From contig NZ_JARGNA010000007.1 in NCBI RefSeq assembly GCF_030167905.1, positions 144,859 through 208,858 of the forward strand: a stretch of 64,000 nucleotides of DNA, given 5' to 3'. Below are positions 41,990-50,872 of the stretch, one piece after another. The notes beneath the pieces were generated by a model. It had not been told where the DNA came from and searched no databases. It was given only the letters and a program-made list of their open reading frames with translations. The translations under genes were made by a program, and so were the position numbers. Numbering within the stretch: the first letter of the stretch is position 1; each line of letters opens with the position of its first letter. The DNA is from Flavobacterium terrisoli (GTDB lineage Bacteria > Bacteroidota > Bacteroidia > Flavobacteriales > Flavobacteriaceae).

Positions 41990-44278
41990 ATGAAAATAGC
42001 AGTAATCGGCGGCGGTCCGGGCGGATTGTACTTTTCCATACTAACCAAAAAGGCAATGCCCAATTGCCAAATCGATGTATATGAACGCAACAAACCCGAA
42101 GACAGTTTTGGTTTTGGCGTAGTATTTTCTGATGAAACCTTGGGTGAATTCCTCAAACGCGATATGCAATCCTATGAGTTAATCCGAAGCAAATTTGCCT
42201 ATTGGGACGATATCATTGTGGCGCGTGACGGACAGGAAGTCAGCATCGCCGGAAACGGTTTTTGCGGTTGCTCCCGAAAAACATTGCTCAAACTGTTACA
42301 CCAACGCTGTCGCGAAGAAGGCGTTAATCTTCATTTCGAACAAAATATAGATGATTTAAATGCTTATCAGGATGCCGATATCATTTTAGCTTCCGATGGT
42401 ATTGCCAGCGGTGTGCGAACGCAATATGAATCGGAATTTGGAACCAAAATAACCTTGCAGCAAAACCGCTTTGTATGGTTAGGTTCCACCAAACCTTTGG
42501 ATGCCTTTACCTATTTTTTCAGAACCACGCCACATGGCGCTTTTGTAGCGCATACTTACCAATATGAAGAAGGCATGAGCACCTGGATTTTCGAATGTAG
42601 TGATGATACTTGGCAAAAACACGGTTTTGAAGTGACCAACGAAGAAGACACGATTGCTAAAATCTCAGCAATATTCAAGGACGAACTTGACGGACATCCG
42701 TTGATTACCAATAAATCACACTGGCGTCAGTTTCCGCATGTGACCAATGAAAAATGGTTTCACAATAATATCGTTTTGTTGGGTGATGCCAAAGCCACGG
42801 CACACTACTCTATCGGTTCGGGAACCAAATTGGCGATGGATTCTGCCATCGGTTTATCCGATGCAGTGATTGCCAATCCGACCAATGTACAGGCTGCCTT
42901 CGAACAATACGAGAAAACCAGAAGAAATACCGTTGAAATGATCCAACACGCGGCTTTAGTGTCGCTTGATTGGTTTGAAAATATGGATCGAAATATCCAA
43001 CACCCGTTTTATCAGTTTGCTTTTGGCTGTATGACACGCGCCAAAAAAGTAACCTTTGAAAACCTGAGATTACGAGACAAATCATTTACGGATAAAGTCT
43101 TAGCAGAATTTAATGGCAACAACAGCGAAACACCTGCAGCTTTCACTAAATTCAAACTACGCGATTTAGAGTTGCAAAATAGAATTGTGATGTCGCCGAT
43201 GGGACAATATTCAGCCGTTGATGGGAAAGTTTCCGATTGGCATTTGGTCCATTACGGAAGCAGAGCAGCTGGCGGTGTCGGATTGATTATTACCGAAATG
43301 ACAGCCGTTTCAGAAACAGGACGAATCACTTTAGGTTGTGCGGGTATTTATACTCAGGAACAATTAGTTGACTGGAAAAAAATAACCGATTTCATTCATC
43401 AGAATACCCAATCCAAAATAGGAATTCAACTTGGCCATTCAGGCAGAAAAGGTGCTACCAAAAAACCTTGGGAAGGACAAAACGAACCGATAGATTTACC
43501 TTGGGATTTGATTTCGGCTTCGCCAATTGCTTTCAATGAAAAGTTTCAGGTGCCAAGAGAAATGAATGCGGAAGACATGGACATCATCGTTTCTCAATTT
43601 GTTCAGGCCGCTAAGAATGCCGATCATGCCGGATTTGATTTAATTGAATTACAGGCGCACCACGGATTCCTTTTGGCTTCTTTCCTATCGCCTTTGACCA
43701 ATCTTCGAACAGATGAATTTGGCGGCAGCATCGAAAACAGATTGAAATTCCCATTACGGGTTTTTAATGAAATGCGAAAAGTGTTTCCACAACACAAACC
43801 AATGTCCGTTAGAATCTCCGCTTCTGATTGGGCACAAAATGGAATTTCTGAAGAAGATGTGATTACGATTGCTACCGCTTTCAAAATTGCCGGTGCCGAT
43901 ATCATCAACGTTTCTACGGGAAATACCGTGGCACATCAGAAACCACAAGTCGGCAGAATGTGGCAGACGCCTTTTGCGGACGCTGTGAGAAACACAGTTC
44001 ATATTCCAACCATAACTACCGGTTACATTCAGGATATTGACCAAATCAACACGATTATTTTAAACGGCAGAGCCGATTTGGTCGCACTGGGCCGACCGTT
44101 ATTAGCCGACGCAAATTTTGTACGCAACGCTCAGGCTTATGAAAAATTCGAAGCAACCGATATTCCAAACCAATACAAAGCCGGAAGTTCTCATTTGTAT
44201 CCGCTGAAAGCAGCAGAAAGAAAGCAAACGGAAAGTATGAAAATCGCTTTGAAACCAAAGAGCAACAAAAAGGATTAG
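41990..44278 (+). CDS. Fused flavin monooxygenase/old-yellow-enzyme (salicylyl-CoA 5-hydroxylase or 2-aminobenzoyl-CoA monooxygenase type)
   Basis: 762 residues, two enzymes in one chain. The N-terminal half (about 1-385) is a class A FAD monooxygenase: GGGPGGLYF dinucleotide fold and the second FAD motif in VLLGDAKATAHYSIGSGTKLA. The C-terminal half (about 385-760) is an old-yellow-enzyme TIM barrel: LQNRIVMSPMGQYSA, GVGLIITEMTAVS, QLGHSGRKGA, LIELQAHHGFLLASFLSP, EFGGSIENR. This fusion is known for 2-aminobenzoyl-CoA monooxygenase/reductase and for salicylyl-CoA 5-hydroxylases. The gentisate dioxygenase in the same operon favours 5-hydroxylation of an ortho-substituted benzoyl-CoA, either salicylyl or anthraniloyl. 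Confidence 0.9.
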   Translation: MKIAVIGGGPGGLYFSILTKKAMPNCQIDVYERNKPEDSFGFGVVFSDETLGEFLKRDMQSYELIRSKFAYWDDIIVARDGQEVSIAGNGFCGCSRKTLLKLLHQRCREEGVNLHFEQNIDDLNAYQDADIILASDGIASGVRTQYESEFGTKITLQQNRFVWLGSTKPLDAFTYFFRTTPHGAFVAHTYQYEEGMSTWIFECSDDTWQKHGFEVTNEEDTIAKISAIFKDELDGHPLITNKSHWRQFPHVTNEKWFHNNIVLLGDAKATAHYSIGSGTKLAMDSAIGLSDAVIANPTNVQAAFEQYEKTRRNTVEMIQHAALVSLDWFENMDRNIQHPFYQFAFGCMTRAKKVTFENLRLRDKSFTDKVLAEFNGNNSETPAAFTKFKLRDLELQNRIVMSPMGQYSAVDGKVSDWHLVHYGSRAAGGVGLIITEMTAVSETGRITLGCAGIYTQEQLVDWKKITDFIHQNTQSKIGIQLGHSGRKGATKKPWEGQNEPIDLPWDLISASPIAFNEKFQVPREMNAEDMDIIVSQFVQAAKNADHAGFDLIELQAHHGFLLASFLSPLTNLRTDEFGGSIENRLKFPLRVFNEMRKVFPQHKPMSVRISASDWAQNGISEEDVITIATAFKIAGADIINVSTGNTVAHQKPQVGRMWQTPFADAVRNTVHIPTITTGYIQDIDQINTIILNGRADLVALGRPLLADANFVRNAQAYEKFEATDIPNQYKAGSSHLYPLKAAERKQTESMKIALKPKSNKKD

Positions 44279-45184
44279 ATGAAAAAATTATCACTGATAT
44301 TGGTTTTCCTTACTACGTTTGGCTTTGCCCAAACCGAAGGAACTATTATCAGCGGTAATTCAAAACTCCATTATAAAACCTTTGGCAAAGGAAAACCAAT
44401 ACTGATCATCAATGGCGGACCGGGAATGGATTGTGAAGGTTTTGACTATTTAGCAAAAGAAATCGCGAAAAAGAACTTTCAAACCATTATTTACGACCAA
44501 AGAGGTACCGGAAAATCAATCGTAAAAACACCTAACAACCAAACCATTACGATGGATTTAATGGCGGAAGATATTGAAAACTTACGCAAGCATCTAAAAA
44601 TAGAAAAGTGGGTAATTTTAGGACATTCTTTTGGTGGAATCATGGCCACCTTTTATGCTACAAAGCATCCTGAAACCATTGAAAAGATAATCTTCTCTTC
44701 TTCAGGTGGTGTAAATCTGAAGTTTATGAATTATGTTTCCGGCCGGATTCGTGCTAATTTAACACCAGAAGAAAGAGATAGTTTGGCATTTTATCAACGA
44801 AAAAGAGATCTTGGAGATACTTCCGAAAACACGAATGGAAGAAGAACCTACTTTTTGTCTAAAGCTTATGTTTATGACAAATCCAAATTAGCTTCCATAT
44901 CTCAACGAATGACGCAAACCAATCTCACGATTAATATATTGGTCTTGCAAAATCTACAAAGAATCCGTTTTGACTGCGCTAATTCATTTGCCGATTTTAA
45001 GCAGCCCGTTTTGATTTTGCAAGGTAAAAATGATATCATTTCAATTGAAACTGCGCAGGAAATCGCAACAGCTTTCCCCAATTCAAAACTCGTTCTGATG
45101 GACCATTGTGCCCATTACGGTTGGCTTGATGCCAAAGACATTTATTTCAATTCGATTCAGAAATTTTTAACCTTAGAACCTTAG
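44279..45184 (+). CDS. Secreted alpha/beta hydrolase (proline iminopeptidase-like)
   Basis: 301 residues with a signal peptide (KKLSLILVFLTTFGFAQ). The alpha/beta hydrolase core has NGGPGMD at the oxyanion site, YDQRGTGKS, nucleophile S117 in GHSFGG, acid in LQGKNDIIS and base in DHCAHYGW. This is closest to S33 proline iminopeptidases, but small esterases look the same. Its ATG follows the previous stop with no gap. It could release the aromatic substrate from an ester or amide in the periplasm. The stop codon lies inside an 8-bp repeat array. Confidence 0.82.
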   Translation: MKKLSLILVFLTTFGFAQTEGTIISGNSKLHYKTFGKGKPILIINGGPGMDCEGFDYLAKEIAKKNFQTIIYDQRGTGKSIVKTPNNQTITMDLMAEDIENLRKHLKIEKWVILGHSFGGIMATFYATKHPETIEKIIFSSSGGVNLKFMNYVSGRIRANLTPEERDSLAFYQRKRDLGDTSENTNGRRTYFLSKAYVYDKSKLASISQRMTQTNLTINILVLQNLQRIRFDCANSFADFKQPVLILQGKNDIISIETAQEIATAFPNSKLVLMDHCAHYGWLDAKDIYFNSIQKFLTLEP

Positions 45185-45208
45185 CCATATAGAGCTTTAG
45201 CACCTAAA
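45169..45208 (+). repeat. 8-bp unit array spanning a stop codon
   Basis: AACCTTAG, AACCTTAG, CCATATAG, AGCTTTAG, CACCTAAA in tandem. The first two units encode the final residues and stop of the alpha/beta hydrolase. Same family and phase as the array at 50827-50866. Confidence 0.7.
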
Positions 45209-45214
45209 CAAGAA

Positions 45215-46054
45215 ATGATGACCAAAAAACATATTGCAATTCTCTTTTTTATAATTTCTTTTAATTATAGCTCTTATGCTCAAATTGACGGACTAAAAAA
45301 TAATGTGAAACTATATGATTCCATAAAAAAACAGGATCGCCTTTTTGATGATATCCTATTCGAATTAACAAAACCAAAGAGAGTTGAGGATTACATCGAT
45401 AAGAAAAACAAAGAAACTGTCGATAAGTTCAGAAAGCAGCAAAAAGACAAAAAAATCGCAATTAAGATTCAGGGGTATGTCCTCGAAAAAAAGGATTCCG
45501 TTTTATTAAAGTTGACATCAAAATTGGATTTATTGGAAACCTATCGAAAAATTAAAGCCATAGATATCCAGAATCTTCCACAAACTGAACTCGAAAAGAG
45601 TATAATCCGGAAATATTATGCCGCGAAATTAAGCACTATAGATACTTATTTTGAAGCTTATCTCTCAGCACTTGTTGATAACGAATATACTTCTGACAAA
45701 GTCTCTACCTTTCTAAACGGAACGCCACCATCGTTAGGAAAATGCGATGCTATTAAAGATAAAGTCGAGTGCCTGAAAAGTAAAATAATGGACAAATTAT
45801 CCCCTAACTTCAAAAATCCCGGATTTAGGGAAATAGAACCTAAACCTGTATCAACAATTAAAATCCTAATTAACGAAGAAGGAAATTTAAGCGTTTATAA
45901 AATCGAAAACTCAAGCGGGCATTTCGAATACGATTATCAAGCGATTTATTCTTTGTTGACAACTTTCAAAGGAATTGTATTTACACCGGCTAAAAGCTTG
46001 GGATTCGAAGACCCTTATTACTTAGATATAATTGTAAATTATAATCAGTTGTAA
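45215..46054 (+). CDS. Hypothetical secreted protein with TonB-C-like end
   Basis: 279 residues: signal peptide (IAILFFIISFNYSSYAQ), a lysine-rich helical middle (about 25-200), and a C-terminal domain of about 70 residues (ISTIKILINEEGNLSVYKIENSSG followed by an FKGIVFTPA strand) that resembles the TonB C-terminal fold seen in many flavobacterial secreted proteins. No transmembrane anchor other than the signal. It interrupts an otherwise catabolic operon, and codon use is more AT-rich than its neighbours. Function unknown. Confidence 0.7.
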   Translation: MMTKKHIAILFFIISFNYSSYAQIDGLKNNVKLYDSIKKQDRLFDDILFELTKPKRVEDYIDKKNKETVDKFRKQQKDKKIAIKIQGYVLEKKDSVLLKLTSKLDLLETYRKIKAIDIQNLPQTELEKSIIRKYYAAKLSTIDTYFEAYLSALVDNEYTSDKVSTFLNGTPPSLGKCDAIKDKVECLKSKIMDKLSPNFKNPGFREIEPKPVSTIKILINEEGNLSVYKIENSSGHFEYDYQAIYSLLTTFKGIVFTPAKSLGFEDPYYLDIIVNYNQL

Positions 46055-46058
46055 AAAA

Positions 46059-47648
46059 ATGAAACACTACGACGACAATTTTGCACACCACCACTTACCT
46101 AGCCCGGATTTACAGCCCGACTATGTTTTTTTAGACTTACCGCAGTTCAACCGTCCGGAGATGCTCAATTGTGTCGAAGCATTGTTGGACAATCACATCA
46201 AACAAGGTGATGGCAATAACATCTGCATCCGCACATTTGAAACCACTTGGACCTACAATGATTTATTCGAAAAAGCCAATCAGATTGCGCATGTCCTGGT
46301 GGAAGATTTGGGATTGAAATCGGGTAACCGTGTATTGATTCGTTCTGCCAATAACCCATTGATGGTTGCGGTTTGGTTTGCAGTTTTAAAAGCAGGCGGC
46401 ATTGTTGTAGCTACTATGCCTTTACTTCGCGCCAAAGAATTAACTACCATTATTGACTGTGCCGAAATCTCACACGCTATTTGTGATAACAGTTTGGCCG
46501 ACGAAATGCATTTGGTTAAATCAGAGCACTTGCAATCCGTTTGTTTTTATGGTAATTCGCGACTGGAAGAATTGATGGAGAACAAGCCAAAAACTTTCAC
46601 AAACTATCATACTAAATCGGACAGCGTTGCTTTAATCGGCTTTACCTCAGGAACGACAGGTTTGCCCAAAATGACTTCGCATTTCCACAAAGACATTCTA
46701 AATATTTGCGAAGCCTTTCCTCAATATTCATTACAACCAACAGCCAAAGACATTTTTACAGGCAGTCCGCCACTTGGGTTTACTTTTGGATTGGGCGGAT
46801 TGGTTTTGTTTCCAATGTATTTTGGCGCTTCCACTTTTTTAATTGAAAAACCAACACCTGATATGCTTTTGCAAGCCATTCAGGATTATAAAATCACGAT
46901 TTGCTTTACGGCACCAACGGCTTGGCGAATCATCACCACCAAAGTAGCAGATTTTGATATTTCCAGCTTGCGCAAATGTGTCTCCGCCGGAGAAACCTTG
47001 CCGCTTAAAGTCTGGCAGGATTGGTACGATGCGACCGGCTTAAAAATTATTGACGGTATCGGTGCTACCGAAATGTTGCATATCTTTATCTCTTCCAATG
47101 AGGTCAATATGAAACCCGGTGCTACAGGCGTGGCGATTACCGGTTATGAAGCTAAAATTGTAGACAAGGAAGGCAATGATTTACCAGCCAATGAACCCGG
47201 AAGATTAGTCGTTCGAGGCGTTACGGGTTGCAAATATCTGAACCGGCCAGAGAAACAAAAAGAATACGTGGAAAACGGCTGGAATGTCACCGGAGATATT
47301 TTCCGCCGGGATGAAGAAGGCTACTTTTGGTTTGTAGCACGTGGCGATGACATGATCATTTCTTCGGGGTATAATATTGCGGCAATTGAAGTCGAAAGCG
47401 TGCTTTTGACCCACGAAGAAATATTAGAATGTGCGGTTGTTGGTTTGCCCGATGAAGAACGCGGCATGTTGGTTTGCGCCCACATTGTATTAAAAGAACA
47501 AAGTAAAGCGACAGATAATATGAAAAACCATATTCAACACTGGTTCAAGGAAGTAGCTGCGCCGTATAAATATCCGAGAGTGATTTATTTTACCGAAGCT
47601 TTGCCCAAAACAGAGACCGGAAAAATACAACGATTTAAACTTAAATAA
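46059..47648 (+). CDS. Benzoate/2-aminobenzoate-type aryl-CoA ligase
   Basis: 529 residues, ANL superfamily. Motifs: GFTSGTTGLPKM (A3), GIGATEMLHIF (A5), VTGDIFRRDEEGYFWFVARGDDMI (A7-A8) and catalytic lysine in LPKTETGKIQRFKLK. The pattern of the benzoate-CoA ligase family, without an acetate-type Trp pocket, fits an aromatic acid such as salicylate or anthranilate. It would feed the CoA thioester to the fused monooxygenase. The thioesterase gene starts 2 bases after its stop. Confidence 0.88.
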   Translation: MKHYDDNFAHHHLPSPDLQPDYVFLDLPQFNRPEMLNCVEALLDNHIKQGDGNNICIRTFETTWTYNDLFEKANQIAHVLVEDLGLKSGNRVLIRSANNPLMVAVWFAVLKAGGIVVATMPLLRAKELTTIIDCAEISHAICDNSLADEMHLVKSEHLQSVCFYGNSRLEELMENKPKTFTNYHTKSDSVALIGFTSGTTGLPKMTSHFHKDILNICEAFPQYSLQPTAKDIFTGSPPLGFTFGLGGLVLFPMYFGASTFLIEKPTPDMLLQAIQDYKITICFTAPTAWRIITTKVADFDISSLRKCVSAGETLPLKVWQDWYDATGLKIIDGIGATEMLHIFISSNEVNMKPGATGVAITGYEAKIVDKEGNDLPANEPGRLVVRGVTGCKYLNRPEKQKEYVENGWNVTGDIFRRDEEGYFWFVARGDDMIISSGYNIAAIEVESVLLTHEEILECAVVGLPDEERGMLVCAHIVLKEQSKATDNMKNHIQHWFKEVAAPYKYPRVIYFTEALPKTETGKIQRFKLK

Positions 47649-47650
47649 GT

Positions 47651-48076
47651 ATGAACCAAACTTTTACAAAAACAGAAAAGATACGTTTCAAACACGTGGA
47701 TTACGCAGGCATAGTCTTCTATCCGCGTTTTCTGGAAATGCTAAACGATTTAGTCGAAGATTGGTTTGAAGAAGCCTTAGATCGACCGTTTTCCAGAATA
47801 CATGAAACAAATGGGATTCCAACAGTAGACTTGAAAGTCCAGTTTAAAAAAGCCGCACGTTTGGGCGAAATCCTGACCAAGAAGCTTTGGGTGATTAACC
47901 TTGGTGGAGCTTCTGTCAATTGTGGTTTTCGCTTTGAAGATGAAAACGGCAAAACCTGTCTGGAAGGCGAAGTAACTTTGGTAAACGTTGCCATCGCCGA
48001 AGACCGAAACAATATCAAAGCGGAAGCTTTTAGTGAAGAAATGAAAATGTTGATTTCAAAGTATTTAATCGGATAA
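47651..48076 (+). CDS. Hot-dog thioesterase (4-hydroxybenzoyl-CoA type)
   Basis: 141 residues. The 4HBT motif is clear: VDYAGIVFYPRFLEMLNDLVEDWFEEAL, with the active-site D in the first strand-helix turn, then LKVQFKKAARLGEIL. It would release free gentisate (or 5-hydroxyanthranilate) from its CoA ester after ring hydroxylation, which the free-acid ring-cleaving dioxygenase needs. Confidence 0.88.
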   Translation: MNQTFTKTEKIRFKHVDYAGIVFYPRFLEMLNDLVEDWFEEALDRPFSRIHETNGIPTVDLKVQFKKAARLGEILTKKLWVINLGGASVNCGFRFEDENGKTCLEGEVTLVNVAIAEDRNNIKAEAFSEEMKMLISKYLIG

Positions 48077-48078
48077 TA

Positions 48079-48732
48079 ATGAGAGATTTCAAAACCTTTA
48101 TGAGCCTGACTGATTCGGCAATAGCTGAAGAATTTGCCTCCATTTTGGAAGCAAATCAAATTCAGTTTAAAGTTCAGGATACTTCTAAAGATTTTGATGC
48201 GAGTTTTTCTAATGACAAGGCCAGGCATTCCATACTCCTCATGCTTGACCCGAGAGATTTTGATCTGGCGAATCAGGTTTTGGAATCCAAAACAACGTTT
48301 GATATTAGTGCATTTGATAAGAATCATCCATTCTTTTCTTTTACCAGTGAGGAACTGATTGATGTGGTAAAAAATTATGACGAATGGAATCCGTATGATG
48401 TCAAATTAGCCAAGCATTTATTGGAAAAACAAGATATCCTGATGAACAGTCGAGACATCGAAACATTTCAGAAAGTAAAAGAAATATCAGCCGAAGTGAA
48501 GGAACAAACTTCATCCAATAGACTAATGATTATCACAGGTTATCTATTTTGCCTGTTGGGTGGATTTATCGGAATTGGAATAGGTCTTTTTTTAATTTCA
48601 GCTAAAAAAACAAATTTATCTGGACAGAAAGAATACGTATATAATCCCACTGAAAGAACACATGGCTATTTAATGTTATTTGCCGGTGTTGTGATTTTTT
48701 TACTTTACATTAATTTCAAAATATTAAACTAA
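48079..48732 (+). CDS. DUF2007-like membrane protein
   Basis: 217 residues. The N-terminal part (about 1-75) resembles the DUF2007 putative signal-transducing domain (SLTDSAIAEEFASILEANQIQFKVQDT ... ILLMLDPRDFDLANQVL). A helical linker and two C-terminal membrane helices (IITGYLFCLLGGFIGIGIGLFLI and LMLFAGVVIFLLYINF) follow. Overlaps the nitrilase start by one base. Role in the operon unknown; not an obvious enzyme. Confidence 0.72.
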   Translation: MRDFKTFMSLTDSAIAEEFASILEANQIQFKVQDTSKDFDASFSNDKARHSILLMLDPRDFDLANQVLESKTTFDISAFDKNHPFFSFTSEELIDVVKNYDEWNPYDVKLAKHLLEKQDILMNSRDIETFQKVKEISAEVKEQTSSNRLMIITGYLFCLLGGFIGIGIGLFLISAKKTNLSGQKEYVYNPTERTHGYLMLFAGVVIFLLYINFKILN

Positions 48733-49712
48733 TGCAATTTCACAAATTCAAAGCCGCAACAGTCCAAACCTCACCCGTTTTTCTCAATGTAGAAAAAACG
48801 ATAGAAAAAGTAATTTCCTTTGTCAAAGAAGCCAGCGGAAATGGCGCGCAGCTCATCGCTTTCCCTGAAGTATTTGTTGCCGGATATCCTTATTGGAACT
48901 GGATTATGACACCGGTACAAGGCAGCAAGTGGTATGAACAATTGTATAAAAATTCGGTAGCCGTTTCAGATGATGCTATGAAACCTTTGTTTCAGGCGGC
49001 GAAAGATCATAACATCCACATCGTAATCGGAATCAACGAACGTGGCGACAGTTATGGCGAAATTTACAATACTAATCTCATCATTGACAACCAAGGAAAA
49101 CTAATCGGTAAACACCGGAAATTAGTACCAACCTGGGCAGAAAAACTCACCTGGACCAGCGGTGATGGTTCTTCGTTAAAGGTTTATGATACCGAAGTTG
49201 GGCCAATCGGAACTTTGGCTTGTGGTGAAAACACCAATACTTTGGCCCGTTTTACATTGTTATCCCAAGGCGAATTGATTCACATTGCCAATTACATTTC
49301 ACTACCGGTGGCACCGCCCGATTACAATATGGCAGAAGCGATAAAGATTCGTGCGGCCGCACATTCATTCGAAGGGAAATTGTTTACGATTGTTTCGTGT
49401 TCGACGATTTCACCCGAAATTAAAGATGCTTTGCGTGAAGATGTGCCAAATGTGGATGAATTGTTGACCAGAAAAAACTCGGCATTCTCAGGATTTATTG
49501 GCCCAAATGGCGCTGTGATTGGCAAACCGCTGATCGATGACGAAGGGATTATTTATGCCGATATAGATTTGGAAAAATGCATCCAGCCGAAACAAATGCA
49601 CGATATCCTCGGACATTACAACCGTTTTGATATTTTTGATTTAAGAGTAAATACCGCTCCAACGAGAAAGATTACCTTTGTAGACAATCACGAGGAGTTT
49701 AATAAAAAATAA
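48732..49712 (+). CDS. Nitrilase (carbon-nitrogen hydrolase, branch 1)
   Basis: 326 residues. Catalytic triad visible: E46 in FPEVFVAGYPYW, K130 in HRKLVPTW, C164 in LACGENTN. The CGENTN context and length match true nitrilases rather than amidases. It converts a nitrile to the carboxylic acid plus ammonia in the cytosol. Inside this operon, an aromatic or phenolic nitrile that yields the aryl acid substrate of the CoA ligase is the natural guess; the sequence does not prove this. Confidence 0.88.
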   Translation: MQFHKFKAATVQTSPVFLNVEKTIEKVISFVKEASGNGAQLIAFPEVFVAGYPYWNWIMTPVQGSKWYEQLYKNSVAVSDDAMKPLFQAAKDHNIHIVIGINERGDSYGEIYNTNLIIDNQGKLIGKHRKLVPTWAEKLTWTSGDGSSLKVYDTEVGPIGTLACGENTNTLARFTLLSQGELIHIANYISLPVAPPDYNMAEAIKIRAAAHSFEGKLFTIVSCSTISPEIKDALREDVPNVDELLTRKNSAFSGFIGPNGAVIGKPLIDDEGIIYADIDLEKCIQPKQMHDILGHYNRFDIFDLRVNTAPTRKITFVDNHEEFNKK

Positions 49713-49713
49713 G

Positions 49714-50826
49714 ATGGAAGCAAAACATTCAGACGACGTCATTGGTCGTGCACGAGTACAGGACAGCCCGGAACTCGAAGCTTATTACAAAGAACTGGAA
49801 GGCTTTGGCGCAGGCGCTTTATGGACTGTGGCCAATGATATCGAACCTTGGGAACCACGTTCTTCTTCTGTTCCAATGCTTTGGAAATATGAAGACTTGC
49901 GCAGTTTGGTTTTGAAATCATCCGAACTCGTAACGCCAGAACAAGCCGGAAGACGTGTAGTGTATTTGGTCAACGACAAACGAAAAGATGTTTCTGCGGC
50001 TGTGGGTTGGCTATACACCGGAATTCAGGTTACGCGTCCGGGCGAAAGCACTTCGGCACACCGACACAAAGCTTCTGCCTTGCGTTTCATCATGGAAGGC
50101 GATAAAGGTTATACCGTTGTAGATGGGAATAAAATCATGTTGGAAGTCAATGACTTTGTGATTACGCCGAATTCAACGTGGCACGAACACGGTGTGGAAG
50201 AAGGCGGCCAAACCAGCATTTGGCAAGATGGATTAGATATTCCGCTGGTGAATGCCTTAGAAGCCAATGATTATGCGGTTTATGATGGCAAACAGCCGTT
50301 GATTGCACCGGTAAATCACTTACCAATGTCGTTTGATGGTAACGGTATCGTGCCAGCCGATTTGGTTTGGAACAAACCTTATTCCCCTTTATTCAAATAT
50401 TCCTGGAAGAAAGTTTATCCGGCTTTGTTGGAAGCGGCAAAAGTCAACCAACCGAATCCGTTTGACGGTATCATCATGCGTTATGCCAATCCGTTAACCG
50501 GTGGCCATGTGATGCAAACGATGGGCGCTTCGATACAATTATTGCCAGCCGGTTTTAAAAGCAAAGCGCACAAACACACCGGTTCTTTTGTGTACCAATG
50601 TGCCAAAGGCAAAGGCTATTCGATTATCAATGGGAAACGCTTTGACTGGAAAGAACGTGACATTTTCTGTGTGCCTTCCTGGGCGTGGCACGAACACCAC
50701 AATGCTTCGGATACCGAAGATGCCTGCTTGTTCTCGTTCAATGATTTACCGGTAATCGAAAAACTCGGCTTGTATCAGGAAAGAGCATACGATGAAAACA
50801 ACGGATACCAAACAATAACAAACTAA
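49714..50826 (+). CDS. Gentisate 1,2-dioxygenase
   Basis: 370 residues, bicupin. Cupin 1 carries H116-R-H118 and WHEHG; cupin 2 carries H286-K-H288 and WAWHEHHN. Both cupins keep histidines here. Length and sequence (EPWEPRSSSVPMLWKYEDL) are typical of gentisate dioxygenases; 5-hydroxyanthranilate dioxygenase is a close alternative. It uses Fe(II) and O2 to open the ring between C1 and C2, giving maleylpyruvate. Confidence 0.92.
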   Translation: MEAKHSDDVIGRARVQDSPELEAYYKELEGFGAGALWTVANDIEPWEPRSSSVPMLWKYEDLRSLVLKSSELVTPEQAGRRVVYLVNDKRKDVSAAVGWLYTGIQVTRPGESTSAHRHKASALRFIMEGDKGYTVVDGNKIMLEVNDFVITPNSTWHEHGVEEGGQTSIWQDGLDIPLVNALEANDYAVYDGKQPLIAPVNHLPMSFDGNGIVPADLVWNKPYSPLFKYSWKKVYPALLEAAKVNQPNPFDGIIMRYANPLTGGHVMQTMGASIQLLPAGFKSKAHKHTGSFVYQCAKGKGYSIINGKRFDWKERDIFCVPSWAWHEHHNASDTEDACLFSFNDLPVIEKLGLYQERAYDENNGYQTITN

Positions 50827-50866
50827 AACCTCAGAACCTTAGCTCCTTAGAGCCTTAGTACCTTTA
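50827..50866 (+). repeat. 8-bp unit array, five copies
   Basis: AACCTCAG, AACCTTAG, CTCCTTAG, AGCCTTAG, TACCTTTA in tandem, filling the gap between the dioxygenase stop and the next ATG (50873). Consensus NNCCTTAG. Confidence 0.8.
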
Positions 50867-50872
50867 AAGCAA

